A stretch of DNA of 52,284 nt from Aquidulcibacter sp. (GCA_027532555.1 JAPZTJ010000015.1:1-52284); one strand, 5' to 3'; shown: positions 14,945-24,681, numbered from the stretch's first letter. The notes: generated by a model not told the origin, from the letters alone. Program-made: numbers and translations.

Positions 14945-16330
14945 ATGACTTGGACGCCCTCATCCTGGCGCGCATTGCCCGCCCGCCATATTCCTTCTGA
15001 TTACCCCGATCCAGCCGCCGTGCTGGCGGTGGAACAGCGCTTGGCCAAGAAGCCGCCTTTGGTGGTGGCGTCCGAGATTGAGAAGCTGAAAGCAGAATTG
15101 GCGCGCGTCTCTAAGGGCGAAGCCTTTTTGCTGCAGGGCGGCGATTGCGCCGAGAGCTTTGCGGAGTTTGAGGCTGACCGCATCACCCGCTATTTCCGTG
15201 TGTTCTTGCAAATGGCAGTCGCTTTGACCTTTGCCGGTGGCAAGCATGTGGTGAAAGTTGGCCGTGTGGCGGGCCAATTTGCCAAGCCGCGCTCAGAGCC
15301 GACCGAAGTGATTGATGGCGTGACCCTGCCTTCTTATCGCGGCGATAATATCAATGGTTCAGCCTTTACCCCAGAAAGCCGGATTCCCGACCCAGAGCGC
15401 TTGGTCGAAGCCTATAATCAAAGCACGGCAAGCTTGAACCTACTTCGCGCGCTGGCGACTGGGGGCTATGCCGACCTTGAAAACGTCAATCGGTGGAACC
15501 TGAAATTTGCCAAGAAGCAGGGCAAGGCATCGGCCGAATATGTGAAACTGTGCCATCGGATCGAGGAAAGCCTTGAGTTCATGGATGGCTTGGGGCTGAG
15601 CGGCCCTGCCGGCATTGCGACCGACACCGTGGACTTCTTCACCAGCCATGAGGCCTTATTGTTGGGCTATGAAGAAGCCATGACGCGGCAAGACCAATTG
15701 TTTGGTTCAGGGGCCTATTATGACACGTCTGCCCATATGGTGTGGATCGGCGATCGCACCCGCCAGCTCGACCACGCCCATGTCGAATTCTGCCGTGGCA
15801 TTGCCAATCCGATTGGTGTGAAGTGCGGACCGAGCTTGGATGCCGATGAGTTATTGGCGCTGCTCGACAAATTGAACCCCAAGAATGAGGCTGGCCGCAT
15901 TGTGCTGATCGCCCGCTTTGGCTCTGACAAGATTGCCGCAGGCCTGCCCAAGCTGGTCCGTAAAGTCACCGATGCAGGTCGTAGCGTGGTTTGGTCATCT
16001 GACCCCATGCATGGCAATACGCTGAAGACGGCTTCTGGCTATAAGACCCGGCCTTTTGAGCGGGTGGCGAGTGAGGTCAATGACTTCATGGATATTGTGC
16101 GCGCGGAAGGGGCCTATCCCGGCGGCGTGCATCTGGAAATGACAGGTGATGACGTGACCGAATGCACAGGTGGCGCAACCCCTGTGACCGAAGATGCCTT
16201 GTCGAGCCGCTATCGCACCCATTGCGACCCGCGCTTGAATGCGGATCAAGCCATTGAACTGGCTTTCACCATCGCCAATGGCCTGCGGGAAGGTCGCCAG
16301 CAACGGCGCTTGGCAGCAGCAGGGCTTTAA
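14945..16330 (+). CDS. Class II 3-deoxy-7-phosphoheptulonate (DAHP) synthase
   Basis: This enzyme joins phosphoenolpyruvate and erythrose 4-phosphate in the first step of the shikimate pathway. The 461-residue product is the plant/actinobacterial class II type. It starts WTPSSWRALPARHIP and has LLQGGDCAESFAEF (metal-binding Cys), RVAGQFAKPRSEP, LPSYRGDNING, MVWIGDRTRQLDHAHVEF, GVKCGPSLDADELL, WSSDPMHGNT and HLEMTGDDVTECTGG. Length and motifs are complete. It stands alone on the plus strand and converges with the PCuAC gene, 27 bp away. Confidence 0.95.
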   Translation: MTWTPSSWRALPARHIPSDYPDPAAVLAVEQRLAKKPPLVVASEIEKLKAELARVSKGEAFLLQGGDCAESFAEFEADRITRYFRVFLQMAVALTFAGGKHVVKVGRVAGQFAKPRSEPTEVIDGVTLPSYRGDNINGSAFTPESRIPDPERLVEAYNQSTASLNLLRALATGGYADLENVNRWNLKFAKKQGKASAEYVKLCHRIEESLEFMDGLGLSGPAGIATDTVDFFTSHEALLLGYEEAMTRQDQLFGSGAYYDTSAHMVWIGDRTRQLDHAHVEFCRGIANPIGVKCGPSLDADELLALLDKLNPKNEAGRIVLIARFGSDKIAAGLPKLVRKVTDAGRSVVWSSDPMHGNTLKTASGYKTRPFERVASEVNDFMDIVRAEGAYPGGVHLEMTGDDVTECTGGATPVTEDALSSRYRTHCDPRLNADQAIELAFTIANGLREGRQQRRLAAAGL

Positions 16331-16357
16331 TTCCTTACCCTGCTGCTTCAGGCTGCC

Positions 16358-16882
16358 TTAATGCGGATGGCCGCCATGACCCGTGTCGCCCTCGGTCTTT
16401 TGGCTTGGGTTCTCGACGACAGGCATGGCAAAGCCGACTTTCCGGTTGCCTGCAAAGGTCAATTCGACTGGGAAGCTGTCGCCGGGTTTCAGAGGGTCTT
16501 TAATCCCAAACACCATCAGATGTAGGCCACCCGGGGCCAGCACCGCTGTGCCTTTGGCGGGAATTTCAACCTGCTCGACTTGGCGCATTTGCGCCATGCC
16601 GTCTGCCCCTTTGAGGTGGGCGTGCAGCTCAACGCGTTCAGCCTTCGGGCTGCTCGCCCCCACCAGTTTCTGAGCCTTGTCGCTGCTATTGGTCAGCGTG
16701 AGATAGCCAGCGGTGACGTCGCGGCCATTAGGCGGCAAGCGTAGGCGGGGCTCACTTATCTCCACCCCGTCAATCTTGGCGACCGCCAACATCGCGGCCG
16801 GGGGCGTCTTGGCAGGCTCGCACGCCGCCAAACCAGCAAAAGCGATGAAGAATAGTGGTAAAGCTCGAATGCTGAAAGTCAT
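16358..16882 (-). CDS. PCu(A)C-type periplasmic copper chaperone lipoprotein
   Basis: The 174-residue product has a lipoprotein signal with lipobox FAGLAAC (Cys21). The PCu(A)C motif is present: histidines at 87 and 89, Met99, then 21 residues to His121 and Met123 (GGLHLM). Such proteins carry Cu(I) in the periplasm, often for cytochrome oxidase CuA or CuB assembly. The C-terminal tail HGGHPH may add metal ligands. It is last in a minus-strand series with a PepSY membrane protein, a TonB receptor and a DUF2946-like protein, which points to copper handling. Confidence 0.88.
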   Translation of the reverse strand: MTFSIRALPLFFIAFAGLAACEPAKTPPAAMLAVAKIDGVEISEPRLRLPPNGRDVTAGYLTLTNSSDKAQKLVGASSPKAERVELHAHLKGADGMAQMRQVEQVEIPAKGTAVLAPGGLHLMVFGIKDPLKPGDSFPVELTFAGNRKVGFAMPVVENPSQKTEGDTGHGGHPH

Positions 16883-16891
16883 GACAAACTC

Positions 16892-18259
16892 CTAATGGGT
16901 GGCAGGTTGGGCGAGGCCCAGAAAGTGGCGGGTGCTGGGGATGCGGTTTAAAATCAGTCGCTCCATCACCGCGACAAGGATTAGGCAGGCTCCCAGAACC
17001 GGCAGGAACAGCGCAAAGACAACGATCAACAGGCCTATGCCAACGCCAATCTTTTGGTCTGGAATGGGCGGTGGGGCACCCAACACCCCAACAGGCGCCC
17101 GCTTGCGCCACATCACAAAGGCGGACACCGACAAGGTGATCAAGCCCAGAGCCGTTAATACCCCTAAGGCCTGATTGAGTGGGCCAAACAATTGGCCTTC
17201 GTGGGCGGCGATGCCGACGCCTACAGCCTGATCAATCACATGCTTGTCGCCAAAGGACTCCCGACTGACCTCACTGCCATCTTGCGCGCTAAAGGCGATC
17301 TCGATGCGGCTAATGCGGTCTCCGGCCAACGATCGGGCCATCCAATTGGGGTTCTTGCCATTGGGCGGGGTGATGGTGACCGGTGGGGCCAAACGCGCCG
17401 CCCGCGCACTGGCAGCAATATCGTCTACATTGGCGACATAATACGGCGCATCATGACCTTGGTGCGAGAAGGCCTGCGCGGTAGCTTCGCGTTCCGCCGT
17501 CCGGCTCTGGGTCCAGTCCTTGGAGACGGCTGCGGTCCCCGTGAGATCGCGCACCATGTCAAAGCCTTTGCCCCAGACATTGGTCCAAGGCAGGCCGGTG
17601 AGCAACAAGAAGAGCGCAAAGAAGGACACCCACATGCCGGTGACCGCATGAATATCGCGCCAAAAGACCTTGGACCCAGCATGGAGGCGTGGGATCAAGA
17701 CCCCGTGCAAGCCTTGAGCGGTGCGAGGCCACCACAGATAAAGCCCCGTCACCACCATCACGATTGCCCAAGAGGCTGCCAGCTCGACAATCAGCGAGCC
17801 ATTATCCCCCATCAGTAATTCGCCGTGAATCGTTCGGACCACCGCCATCAAGCGGTCTTCGCGCGGGATGGCTTTGAGGATTTCAAGGCTGGTTGGGTGC
17901 ACATAGACGATGGTGTCTTCGCCGCCTTTGGTGACGAGCACTTGGGCGGCGTCTGTAGGTCCGTCGGGCAGGCGATAGGATTTGAAGCTAGACCCTTCGA
18001 CCTGCGCTAGGGCAATTTTCACCTGCTGGCTGACCGGCGCGCTCGGTCCAGTAACCGCAAGATTGGTATATGGGCGGTCGAGGGCGGCCTCAATCTGGGG
18101 CTTGAACAGATAAAGGCTGCCGGTGATCGATAGTAGGATGATGAAGGGGATGCAGAACAGGCCCGCATAAAAGTGCCAACGCCACAACATGCGATAGAGG
18201 CGGGCGCGCTTTTCAGGTGCAGAGCTTTGGACTTGGATCGGGGCTGAGACGTCTGTCAT
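16892..18259 (-). CDS. PepSY-associated membrane protein
   Basis: The 455-residue protein has the PepSY-TM (DUF3526/PiuB-like) layout: a cytoplasmic start, a first helix YAGLFCIPFIILLSITGSLY, a periplasmic PepSY portion, then RTIHGELLMGDNGSLIVELA leading to helices around AIVMVVTGLYLWWPR, a His-rich helix WRDIHAVTGMWVSFFALFLL, and two C-terminal helices. Relatives pair with TonB receptors in siderophore or metal uptake and may reduce or handle the metal at the inner membrane. It begins 9 bp after the TonB receptor stop, so they are co-transcribed. Confidence 0.85.
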   Translation of the reverse strand: MTDVSAPIQVQSSAPEKRARLYRMLWRWHFYAGLFCIPFIILLSITGSLYLFKPQIEAALDRPYTNLAVTGPSAPVSQQVKIALAQVEGSSFKSYRLPDGPTDAAQVLVTKGGEDTIVYVHPTSLEILKAIPREDRLMAVVRTIHGELLMGDNGSLIVELAASWAIVMVVTGLYLWWPRTAQGLHGVLIPRLHAGSKVFWRDIHAVTGMWVSFFALFLLLTGLPWTNVWGKGFDMVRDLTGTAAVSKDWTQSRTAEREATAQAFSHQGHDAPYYVANVDDIAASARAARLAPPVTITPPNGKNPNWMARSLAGDRISRIEIAFSAQDGSEVSRESFGDKHVIDQAVGVGIAAHEGQLFGPLNQALGVLTALGLITLSVSAFVMWRKRAPVGVLGAPPPIPDQKIGVGIGLLIVVFALFLPVLGACLILVAVMERLILNRIPSTRHFLGLAQPATH

Positions 18260-18268
18260 TGGGGTCTC

Positions 18269-20575
18269 CTAAAGTTTCAGCTTCACGTCCAGCACAAAGG
18301 TCCGCTGGGGCAGCGGGTGCGAGACATAGGCTTGGTCATTATTGAGATTATCAACACCGAGATTGAGCTGGACGTTGTCGGTAAAGTCATAGGTGAGACG
18401 GGTGTCGAGGAAGAAGTAATCGGTTTGGAAGCCGTAAACATCGCCTTCGCGGCCAAACAGGTCTGAAGTCGGGGTTGTGGCCTGCCGCCATCCCAAAAAA
18501 GCGCGCCATTTCGGGCTGAATTTGTAGCGGAGATTGCCGCTGGAACGCCATTCTGGGATGCGGGGGAAGCGGTTGCCGACGGTTTCTGGATTGGCAAGAT
18601 TGCGAATGGTGGTTGCGTCCATCTTGCTGACGCTCACATTCAGATCGAGACCTTCGACCCATAGGTCCTTGGCCTCAAAAATCAGTTCAAGACCGGATTG
18701 AGTGACCAAGTCGACATTTTTAAAGCTTGAAACCACGGTGCCGAATTGATTGAGGCCACTGAAAGAGAAAATGGCATCTTCAATATCTTGATAGAAGGCG
18801 CTGGCAGTGATCTGCACCGGTCCAAGTCTTCCCCGTCCCATCAAAGTGATATCCGTGGAACGCTCTGGCCGCAGATTGGGATCAAAGCTTTGCGGGTCAA
18901 TCTCGCGTGTGACGTCGTCGATCCGGCCTTGGAACAACTCACCCACTGTGGGGAAGCGGGTAGCGCTGCCGAGGGACAGTTGCACGACTACGCCGTCGAC
19001 AATCTCGGCTTGGATGGAGGCCTTGGGACTGAAGGCACTATCGGTGCGCGTGGGGTAGGTGTCGGCGAGCAGCATGGCACCCGATTGGCGGGCGATGGAG
19101 CCGTCAAAGGCCCGCCAATAATCATAGCGCCCACCCAGCGTGACGGTGACCGTATCGGTCAGGTCGATGGCATCTTCGATCCAGAGGCCAAGGGCGTGTG
19201 TTTTGCCGGCGGTGGAGGAAGCAAAGCTTTGGCCCGTAGCCGCGCTCCAATTCGTGACGTTGAACGTATTTTGCGCGGTCTCGTAAAGATTGGCATTAAG
19301 GCCAAAACCGATGTTATGCTTGCCAAAGCTTTGGTCAAAGGTGAGGTCCGCCGCATACCAGCCTGGACTGTCTTGGACCTGATAGGTGCCAGCACCATTG
19401 GACTGGCCTGTTAGATAATCACGCGACGTCTTTGTGTTCCAGATCGGCATCCAATAGCGGGATAGATTGGCGCGCATATCCCACCCCACCAATTTGCCCG
19501 TAAGCTTGAGGCCAGCCAGATATTCGGTGCGCTCAAATTCCGAGGAGGTAAGACCGGTTGCATTCCAGATTTGATTGTTGAAGCGCACGCGGCCTTGGCC
19601 AATCTGTGCACCTGTGGCATCGCGCAGGAAGGTGCGGGTATCACGCAGGGTTTGGTCGGTTGTCCAACCAAACAGCATGGCATCGGCGGTCCAGCCCGGC
19701 GCAAAGTCATAGGCAACCCGCAGGCGCACTTGGTTTTGCACCACATAAACCGGGGAAGCAGCGCCAAAGACAGGTGTCGCCAGCGCTGGGTCCACAAAAG
19801 CGCCACTTACCGGGGTCGCCGCGGCGGTTCCGGTCGCAGGGGTCAAAAGATTATAGGTCATGGACTGGCCGACATTGTCGAACCGGCGGAAGCCTGCACG
19901 CAGGCGCAGCTTTCCGTCTTGGGCCACATAGGTGCCGCCACCCTCAACGCTATAGCCGCTGAAGGTTTCATCAAAGCCATATTCTTTGAAAGGCATCACC
20001 ATGGTTTGAGCGTTCAGATAGGCACCAGTCTTTTTAGGTTCTTCCGTGGTGACCGAGACAACCCCACCCATGGAATTGCCGCCATAGCGGGCAGAATAAG
20101 GGCCATAGACAATGTCGAACTGGCGCACATCAGCGGGGCCAACCACATTCCACTTAGGTGGGAATGAGAAGGAGTTACCAAGGAAGTTGGAGACCAAAAA
20201 GCCATCCACCATCACAATGGTTCGCGCACTTTGAACCGTATTGGCCCCACGCAAAGCTACCACTGCATTATCATCGCCCGCAAAGCGTTTGCGGACAAAG
20301 AAGTTCGGCGCATATTTCATCAAGTCTTCGACATTGATGGCATTAATCGCCTCAAAGTCAGCTTTGCCGAGCGAGACCGAAAGGCCGCGGGGTACCACCG
20401 TGATTGGGGTGTCGCGCTGGCCCACGACGATGATGGTTTCAGCGGGCTTTTCCGCGTCAGAGGTAACGGCTTCTTGCGCCAAAGCTGCGCCGGGAGTGGA
20501 CAGACAAGTGGCAGCCAACAGGGCTTTGAGCCAAGGAATTTTGCGCCGTGATGGCGCTTTGAATCGAGAGGACAT
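18269..20575 (-). CDS. TonB-dependent outer-membrane receptor
   Basis: The 768-residue product starts with a signal peptide (MSSRFKAPSRRKIPWLKAL through AALAQ). It has a TonB-box-like segment (ETIIVVGQR), a plug domain (NVEDLMKYAPNFFVRKRF, then FDIVYGPYSARYGGNSMGG) and a beta-barrel ending in the aromatic-rich strand RTFVLDVKLKL. The start at 20575 fits the signal peptide; the frame upstream is not convincing. Plug and barrel are complete. The flanking PCuAC, PepSY and DUF2946-like genes suggest a copper or copper-chelate ligand rather than a siderophore, but this is inferred from neighbours. Confidence 0.92.
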   Translation of the reverse strand: MSSRFKAPSRRKIPWLKALLAATCLSTPGAALAQEAVTSDAEKPAETIIVVGQRDTPITVVPRGLSVSLGKADFEAINAINVEDLMKYAPNFFVRKRFAGDDNAVVALRGANTVQSARTIVMVDGFLVSNFLGNSFSFPPKWNVVGPADVRQFDIVYGPYSARYGGNSMGGVVSVTTEEPKKTGAYLNAQTMVMPFKEYGFDETFSGYSVEGGGTYVAQDGKLRLRAGFRRFDNVGQSMTYNLLTPATGTAAATPVSGAFVDPALATPVFGAASPVYVVQNQVRLRVAYDFAPGWTADAMLFGWTTDQTLRDTRTFLRDATGAQIGQGRVRFNNQIWNATGLTSSEFERTEYLAGLKLTGKLVGWDMRANLSRYWMPIWNTKTSRDYLTGQSNGAGTYQVQDSPGWYAADLTFDQSFGKHNIGFGLNANLYETAQNTFNVTNWSAATGQSFASSTAGKTHALGLWIEDAIDLTDTVTVTLGGRYDYWRAFDGSIARQSGAMLLADTYPTRTDSAFSPKASIQAEIVDGVVVQLSLGSATRFPTVGELFQGRIDDVTREIDPQSFDPNLRPERSTDITLMGRGRLGPVQITASAFYQDIEDAIFSFSGLNQFGTVVSSFKNVDLVTQSGLELIFEAKDLWVEGLDLNVSVSKMDATTIRNLANPETVGNRFPRIPEWRSSGNLRYKFSPKWRAFLGWRQATTPTSDLFGREGDVYGFQTDYFFLDTRLTYDFTDNVQLNLGVDNLNNDQAYVSHPLPQRTFVLDVKLKL

Positions 20576-20643
20576 GTCAGAAATTTCCAAATTGAGAAAC
20601 GGGCAGGCTGACGCAAGGCCGTCAGACCTGAGCGAGCGGAGTC

Positions 20644-21081
20644 TCAAACTTGGATGGGTGGCCCTGTCTTGGGCGGGGGTGGGGCGGCGAGGCCGAGGCC
20701 CGGGGCGACGAAGCGGTTTGTCGTGCTGGCAACTTTGACAACATTCTCAAACAAAACCGGGATGGTAGCAGGCTGTGGGGCCGCCACTGGGACGCCTTGG
20801 CCAGCAAAAGCGCATTTGGAACCATCATGGTCAGACGGCAGGCCCTGATGGTCACTGGCGAGGGCTTCTTCACCATGGGCAAGGATTTGGCCATCGCCAT
20901 CCATAAAGGCGGTGACATTGCCATCGGCGGTACAGAGCACGATGGGCGTGAGGCCGGCCGCTAAGGCTTGGGGCGCGACCATATAGCCCACGGGGATGGC
21001 GACCTTGATCGCAATCGCCAGCATCCCCACCCAGAGATGGAGTTTTTTCAGCCAAGAGTGCGTGGCGGAGGCGGGGTGCAT
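20644..21081 (-). CDS. DUF2946-like small exported/membrane protein
   Basis: The 145-residue product has one N-terminal hydrophobic helix (LHLWVGMLAIAIKVAIPVGYM), the segment PIVLCTADGNVTAF, a His/Asp-rich middle, a further Cys in KCAFAG, and the Pro-rich end APPPPKTGPP. This layout fits DUF2946-type proteins, which are often found beside copper and TonB transport genes. It is the first gene of the block leading to the TonB receptor. Function is unknown; metal sensing or binding is a guess from context and the Cys and His residues. Confidence 0.7.
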   Translation of the reverse strand: MHPASATHSWLKKLHLWVGMLAIAIKVAIPVGYMVAPQALAAGLTPIVLCTADGNVTAFMDGDGQILAHGEEALASDHQGLPSDHDGSKCAFAGQGVPVAAPQPATIPVLFENVVKVASTTNRFVAPGLGLAAPPPPKTGPPIQV

Positions 21082-21156
21082 CGGGTCTCGCTAGGCAGGC
21101 GCAACCAAAATGTCCAGCCTGATTGGCATTTACTTCGGCCTCACATGGGTCGGGGC

Positions 21157-22110
21157 TCAGGCGGATTGCACCCGCAAGCTGGGGTCCAGATTGCGGCCGC
21201 GCCAGCGCATCCGCCAGCATAAATGCGGCCCGGTGGCGCGACCCTTAGACCCGACATAGCCGATCAAAGTGCCCGGTGTGACACGTTGTCCCACCTCAAC
21301 CGCCAAAGCGCTTTGATGCAGATAGGTGGTGATCAGGCCTTGGCCGTGATCAATCGCCACCATGCCCCCTTCAAAATGCATGTCGGGCTCTGCCAGCACC
21401 ACAAAGCCGCTCGCAGGGGCATAAATGGGTGTTCCGCGCGCGGCACCCAGATCAATGCCGAAATGGGGTCGCTGGCTCTTGCCATTCAACATACGCGTCG
21501 CACCCCACGGTCTGGTGATGCGCACATCATCGAGTGGCCAGCGGAAAGCCTCTTCAAAACCGCGGGCGATGGGGTTGTTGCTGTCAAAGGCTTGACGCTT
21601 CAAGGCCGCGTCCGCCTCAATACGGGCAAGCGCCTCAGCCGGAGGGTCGATGGTGGCTTTGGGAAGGCCACTGACACTGGTGACTTGATAGGCGCGCGGT
21701 GCAACCTCAAGGCCGAACCGGGCGATGGTTGGCCCCATTGAGATGGAAATCAAGGCTTGAGAAGGGGCGTCGCGGTCAAAACCCATCACAAAGCGGCCGT
21801 CGCTATCGGCTTGGGTCGTGATGCCGCTGGCATCAATTTGAGCACCCGGCACCGTTGTGCAAATCACCACGCCTGACTGTTGCGGCGTGCCTGAAAAGCT
21901 GAAGGGCAGGGGTGAATGACGGGATTCAGGAGATTGGGCTAAGGCACGGTCGCATCCGCTGGAAAGGCCCGTTAAGCCAAACAGACCACCAAAAACAAGG
22001 GTGCGCCTTGCAAGATTGGTGTTGAGATTTAGGCGCGTGCGTTCACTTGCTTCCAGCGCGTCGTCGCTGCTGCTGCATCCACATAGGCTTCCTGCAGTTC
22101 GACTGACCAA
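21157..22110 (-). CDS. M23-family metallopeptidase, exported
   Basis: The C-terminal third is a complete LytM/M23 domain: HFGIDLGAARGTPIYAPASG supplies the first zinc His and Asp, GLITTYLHQS the HxH-equivalent His, and GPHLCWRMRW the last ligand. It should cut peptidoglycan cross-bridges in the periplasm. A signal or lipoprotein sequence ARRTLVFGGLFGLTGLSSGC lies near the N-terminus. No ATG is available before it. The only standard start is TTG at 22110, inside the DUF2093 gene (82-bp overlap), and a CTG near 22054 is the alternative. The start is therefore uncertain. Confidence 0.8.
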   Translation of the reverse strand: MVSRTAGSLCGCSSSDDALEASERTRLNLNTNLARRTLVFGGLFGLTGLSSGCDRALAQSPESRHSPLPFSFSGTPQQSGVVICTTVPGAQIDASGITTQADSDGRFVMGFDRDAPSQALISISMGPTIARFGLEVAPRAYQVTSVSGLPKATIDPPAEALARIEADAALKRQAFDSNNPIARGFEEAFRWPLDDVRITRPWGATRMLNGKSQRPHFGIDLGAARGTPIYAPASGFVVLAEPDMHFEGGMVAIDHGQGLITTYLHQSALAVEVGQRVTPGTLIGYVGSKGRATGPHLCWRMRWRGRNLDPSLRVQSA

Positions 22111-22259
22111 TAGCGTAAATCCTCCAGCGGGATGGGTTTCCCCGTCACGGCACAGCGCACAAACTTGCCGGGTCGCACAATGCTGAGTTCGGGCGTCCCG
22201 TAATGAACTTGGGCGGCACCATCGCCAAAAGATTTCAGATGATCAAGCATGCGTGTCAC
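22029..22259 (-). CDS. DUF2093 family protein
   Basis: The 76-residue product matches DUF2093, a small conserved alphaproteobacterial family. It has HYGTPELSIVRPGKFVRCAV, TGKPIPLEDLRYWSVELQEA and a C-terminal AAAATTRWK. The Cys in VRCAVTGKPI is typical. Function is unknown. It directly precedes the M23 peptidase and overlaps its upstream coding frame, so a link with envelope work is possible but unproven. Confidence 0.85.
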   Translation of the reverse strand: MTRMLDHLKSFGDGAAQVHYGTPELSIVRPGKFVRCAVTGKPIPLEDLRYWSVELQEAYVDAAAATTRWKQVNARA

Positions 22260-22330
22260 TTTAGGCGAACTTTGGCGGCGGTGCTAGTGTTTGAAGCAAC
22301 CCGCAGGCTTGTTTGGATGGATCATGGGCC

Positions 22331-23242
22331 TCAGCGCTTTTTTACCGGGGATGACTTTGCTTTGGCTGCCGTCTTTTCTGGCACAGGCGTAGCCCCCGGC
22401 AATGTGGCTTGGTTGATCGCAGCTTCCACCACATCCCGTGCCGCTTTATCAACCAGGTCATCAAATGCTTTTTCCTTTATGGCCAATTCGCTTACTGTGA
22501 GGCTGGGAGTTTTACCTAGCAAGACATCCAAGGCTGCGGTTGGCATTCTTGCTTCATACAGAGCCGCATAGTTTTGTGTGACAAGAATAGGAGTTTGGCT
22601 TGTGTTGCGTCCGGGAATATCCGCGAAGCAGGTCATCGTGTATCGATAGGCGCAGAATATCTGATAATTACCACGACGAACCGTCTCATAGAGATCGCGC
22701 TCCATCCCACCCCGCCAGTTAATTCCCAACGGCAAATCGGGTGTGACTTTTCCAGTTGTCCAAGGTGGGAGTTTGGACGCTTGGAATGGGTCGAGCTGAA
22801 AGGCTGTCTCAAACCGACTGACCTGATCCAATTCAGGATCAAAATCCTTTGGCATGACCACAAGATTGCTCTCCGCCCCTGAGGTCGCCCATTGATTATG
22901 TACTTCCCAAACGCCCTTCCTCGGCTGCGTCCATAAAGTCAGAACAACTGCTCCGACGCCTGTGGTGCACTGCCCTTCATAGGCCGCAATCATTCGCCTT
23001 TCTTGGCCAGTGGTATCGGAAGGGGGAAGGTTCCTCATCGTAGCGGCCGCGCAACGGCCTTTCTTTGATAGATTTTGATTGAGGGTGGCCATATCCCGCT
23101 GAGTCGGGCTAGCAATTCTGCTTGCCGATGGAATGTAGTCCTCCCAGCGCGTCGCAATTGCTTGCTGACTTTGAGCGGCTGAGACTGTTGGGGCTAAGCT
23201 TGCAACCAATGGCGCCAAGGCGGAAGTCAATAGTTTGGTCAT
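22331..23242 (-). CDS. Exported protein of unknown function
   Basis: From the ATG at 23242 (preceded by GGAG), the 303-residue product has a signal peptide (MTKLLTSALAPLVASLAPTV, cleavage near SAAQ) and a polar mature part with three cysteines that could form disulfides. It ends in a Lys/Ala-rich tail (TAAKAKSSPVKKR). No catalytic motif is evident and I do not recognise a family. A longer in-frame start at 23359 would lack the signal peptide position. It stands between gltA and DUF2093 on the same strand and is probably its own transcript, since gltA has a strong terminator. Confidence 0.65.
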   Translation of the reverse strand: MTKLLTSALAPLVASLAPTVSAAQSQQAIATRWEDYIPSASRIASPTQRDMATLNQNLSKKGRCAAATMRNLPPSDTTGQERRMIAAYEGQCTTGVGAVVLTLWTQPRKGVWEVHNQWATSGAESNLVVMPKDFDPELDQVSRFETAFQLDPFQASKLPPWTTGKVTPDLPLGINWRGGMERDLYETVRRGNYQIFCAYRYTMTCFADIPGRNTSQTPILVTQNYAALYEARMPTAALDVLLGKTPSLTVSELAIKEKAFDDLVDKAARDVVEAAINQATLPGATPVPEKTAAKAKSSPVKKR

Positions 23243-23325
23243 GACGCACTCCAAATTTAGACAAAACAATCCCACTACCTTAGGCATCTCCCAAGCTCTG
23301 TCAATCAGAGGCTTTGCGCACAAAC

Positions 23326-23356
23326 AAAAAACGCGCGAGCTTTTGGCCCGCGCGTT
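23326..23356 (-). terminator. Intrinsic terminator of gltA
   Basis: On the minus strand AACGCGCG and CGCGCGTT (23349-23356 and 23330-23337) form an 8-bp GC-rich stem that can extend past a mismatch. It is followed by a run of six T residues (plus-strand AAAAAA at 23326-23331) and more T. It lies 21 bp beyond the gltA stop. Confidence 0.8.
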
Positions 23357-23376
23357 CAATTAGATTGTCGGTGTGC

Positions 23377-24681
23377 TTAGCGATTGATGATCGGCACATA
23401 ATCGCGTTGGGTTGCACCTGTATAGAGCTGACGGGGGCGACCAATTTTTTGCGCGGGGTCGCTGTTCATTTCGTCCCACTGCGCAATCCAGCCCGTGGTG
23501 CGAGCCAGAGCGAACAGCACAGTGAACATTTCAACCGGGAAGCCCATCGCCTTCAACGTGATGCCCGAATAGAAGTCGATATTTGGATAGAGCTTGCGGC
23601 TGACGAAATACTCATCATTCAGCGCAATCTTCTCAAGCTCCATCGCGACCTTCAACAGCGGATCGTCCTTCACGCCAACTTCGGCCAGCACTTCGTGGCA
23701 GGCTTGCTGCATCACTTTCGCGCGTGGGTCGTAATTCTTATACACGCGGTGGCCAAAGCCCATCAGACGCACGCTGGAATTTTTGTCTTTCACTTGCGCG
23801 ACGAAGGCTGGGATATTGTCCACATGGCCAATTTCTTTCAGCATGTTCAAGGCCGCTTCGTTCGCGCCGCCATGGGCGGGGCCCCACAAGCAGGCGATAC
23901 CGGCTGCGATACAGGCAAATGGGTTGGCACCTGAAGAACCTGCCAAGCGGACGGTTGAGGTCGAGGCGTTTTGCTCGTGATCGGCGTGCAGGATGAAGAT
24001 TTTTTCCATCGCTTTGGCCAGCACGGGGTTCACGACATAGTCTTCTGCTGGCACAGCAAAGCACATGCGCAGGAAGTTTGCCGCATAGCTCAATTCATTG
24101 CGCGGGGTCACAAATGGTTGGCCAAGCCAATATTTATAGGCACGCGCGGCAATGGTTGGGATCTTGGCGATCAAGCGGTGCTGGGTGATTTTGCGTTGGA
24201 TCGGATCATCAATGTTCAAGCTGTCGTGGTAGAAGGCCGACAAAGCCCCCACGGTGCCAACCATAACGGCCATCGGGTGCGCGTCACGGCGGAAGCCTTC
24301 AAAGAAGCGGTCGAACTGGGCGTGCAACATCGTGTGATAGGTGATGTCGTGCTTGAACTTATCAAACTCGCCTTGGTTCGGCAGATGCCCTTCCAACAAC
24401 AGATAGGCGACTTCAAGGAAGTTCGACCGCTCTGCCAATTGGTCAATCGGATAGCCGCGATGCAGCAAAATGCCTTCGTCGCCATCGATAAAGGTGATCT
24501 GGCTTTCGCAAGAAGCGGTCGAGGTGAAACCTGGGTCGTAAGTAAAGGCACCCGTCTCTGCATAGAGTTTGCGGATATCGATCACATCAGGGCCGGTGGC
24601 ACCGCCATAAATTGGCAAGTCAATCACTTTGCCTTCGAAATCAAGTTTAGCGGTACCCTTTGGTTCTGCTTTGCTTTCCAT
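23377..24681 (-). CDS. gltA: Citrate synthase
   Basis: Citrate synthase condenses oxaloacetate and acetyl-CoA in the TCA cycle. The 434-residue type II enzyme carries the catalytic histidines in [16 protein letters not shown] and [15 protein letters not shown], and the aspartate near [21 protein letters not shown] is also intact. I chose the ATG at 24681 (MESKAEPKG), with GAGG eight bases upstream. ATG 24687 is too close to the ribosome site, and 24723 has none. It follows gltX on the same strand and has its own terminator at 23326-23356. Confidence 0.96.
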   Translation of the reverse strand: MESKAEPKGTAKLDFEGKVIDLPIYGGATGPDVIDIRKLYAETGAFTYDPGFTSTASCESQITFIDGDEGILLHRGYPIDQLAERSNFLEVAYLLLEGHLPNQGEFDKFKHDITYHTMLHAQFDRFFEGFRRDAHPMAVMVGTVGALSAFYHDSLNIDDPIQRKITQHRLIAKIPTIAARAYKYWLGQPFVTPRNELSYAANFLRMCFAVPAEDYVVNPVLAKAMEKIFILHADHEQNASTSTVRLAGSSGANPFACIAAGIACLWGPAHGGANEAALNMLKEIGHVDNIPAFVAQVKDKNSSVRLMGFGHRVYKNYDPRAKVMQQACHEVLAEVGVKDDPLLKVAMELEKIALNDEYFVSRKLYPNIDFYSGITLKAMGFPVEMFTVLFALARTTGWIAQWDEMNSDPAQKIGRPRQLYTGATQRDYVPIINR

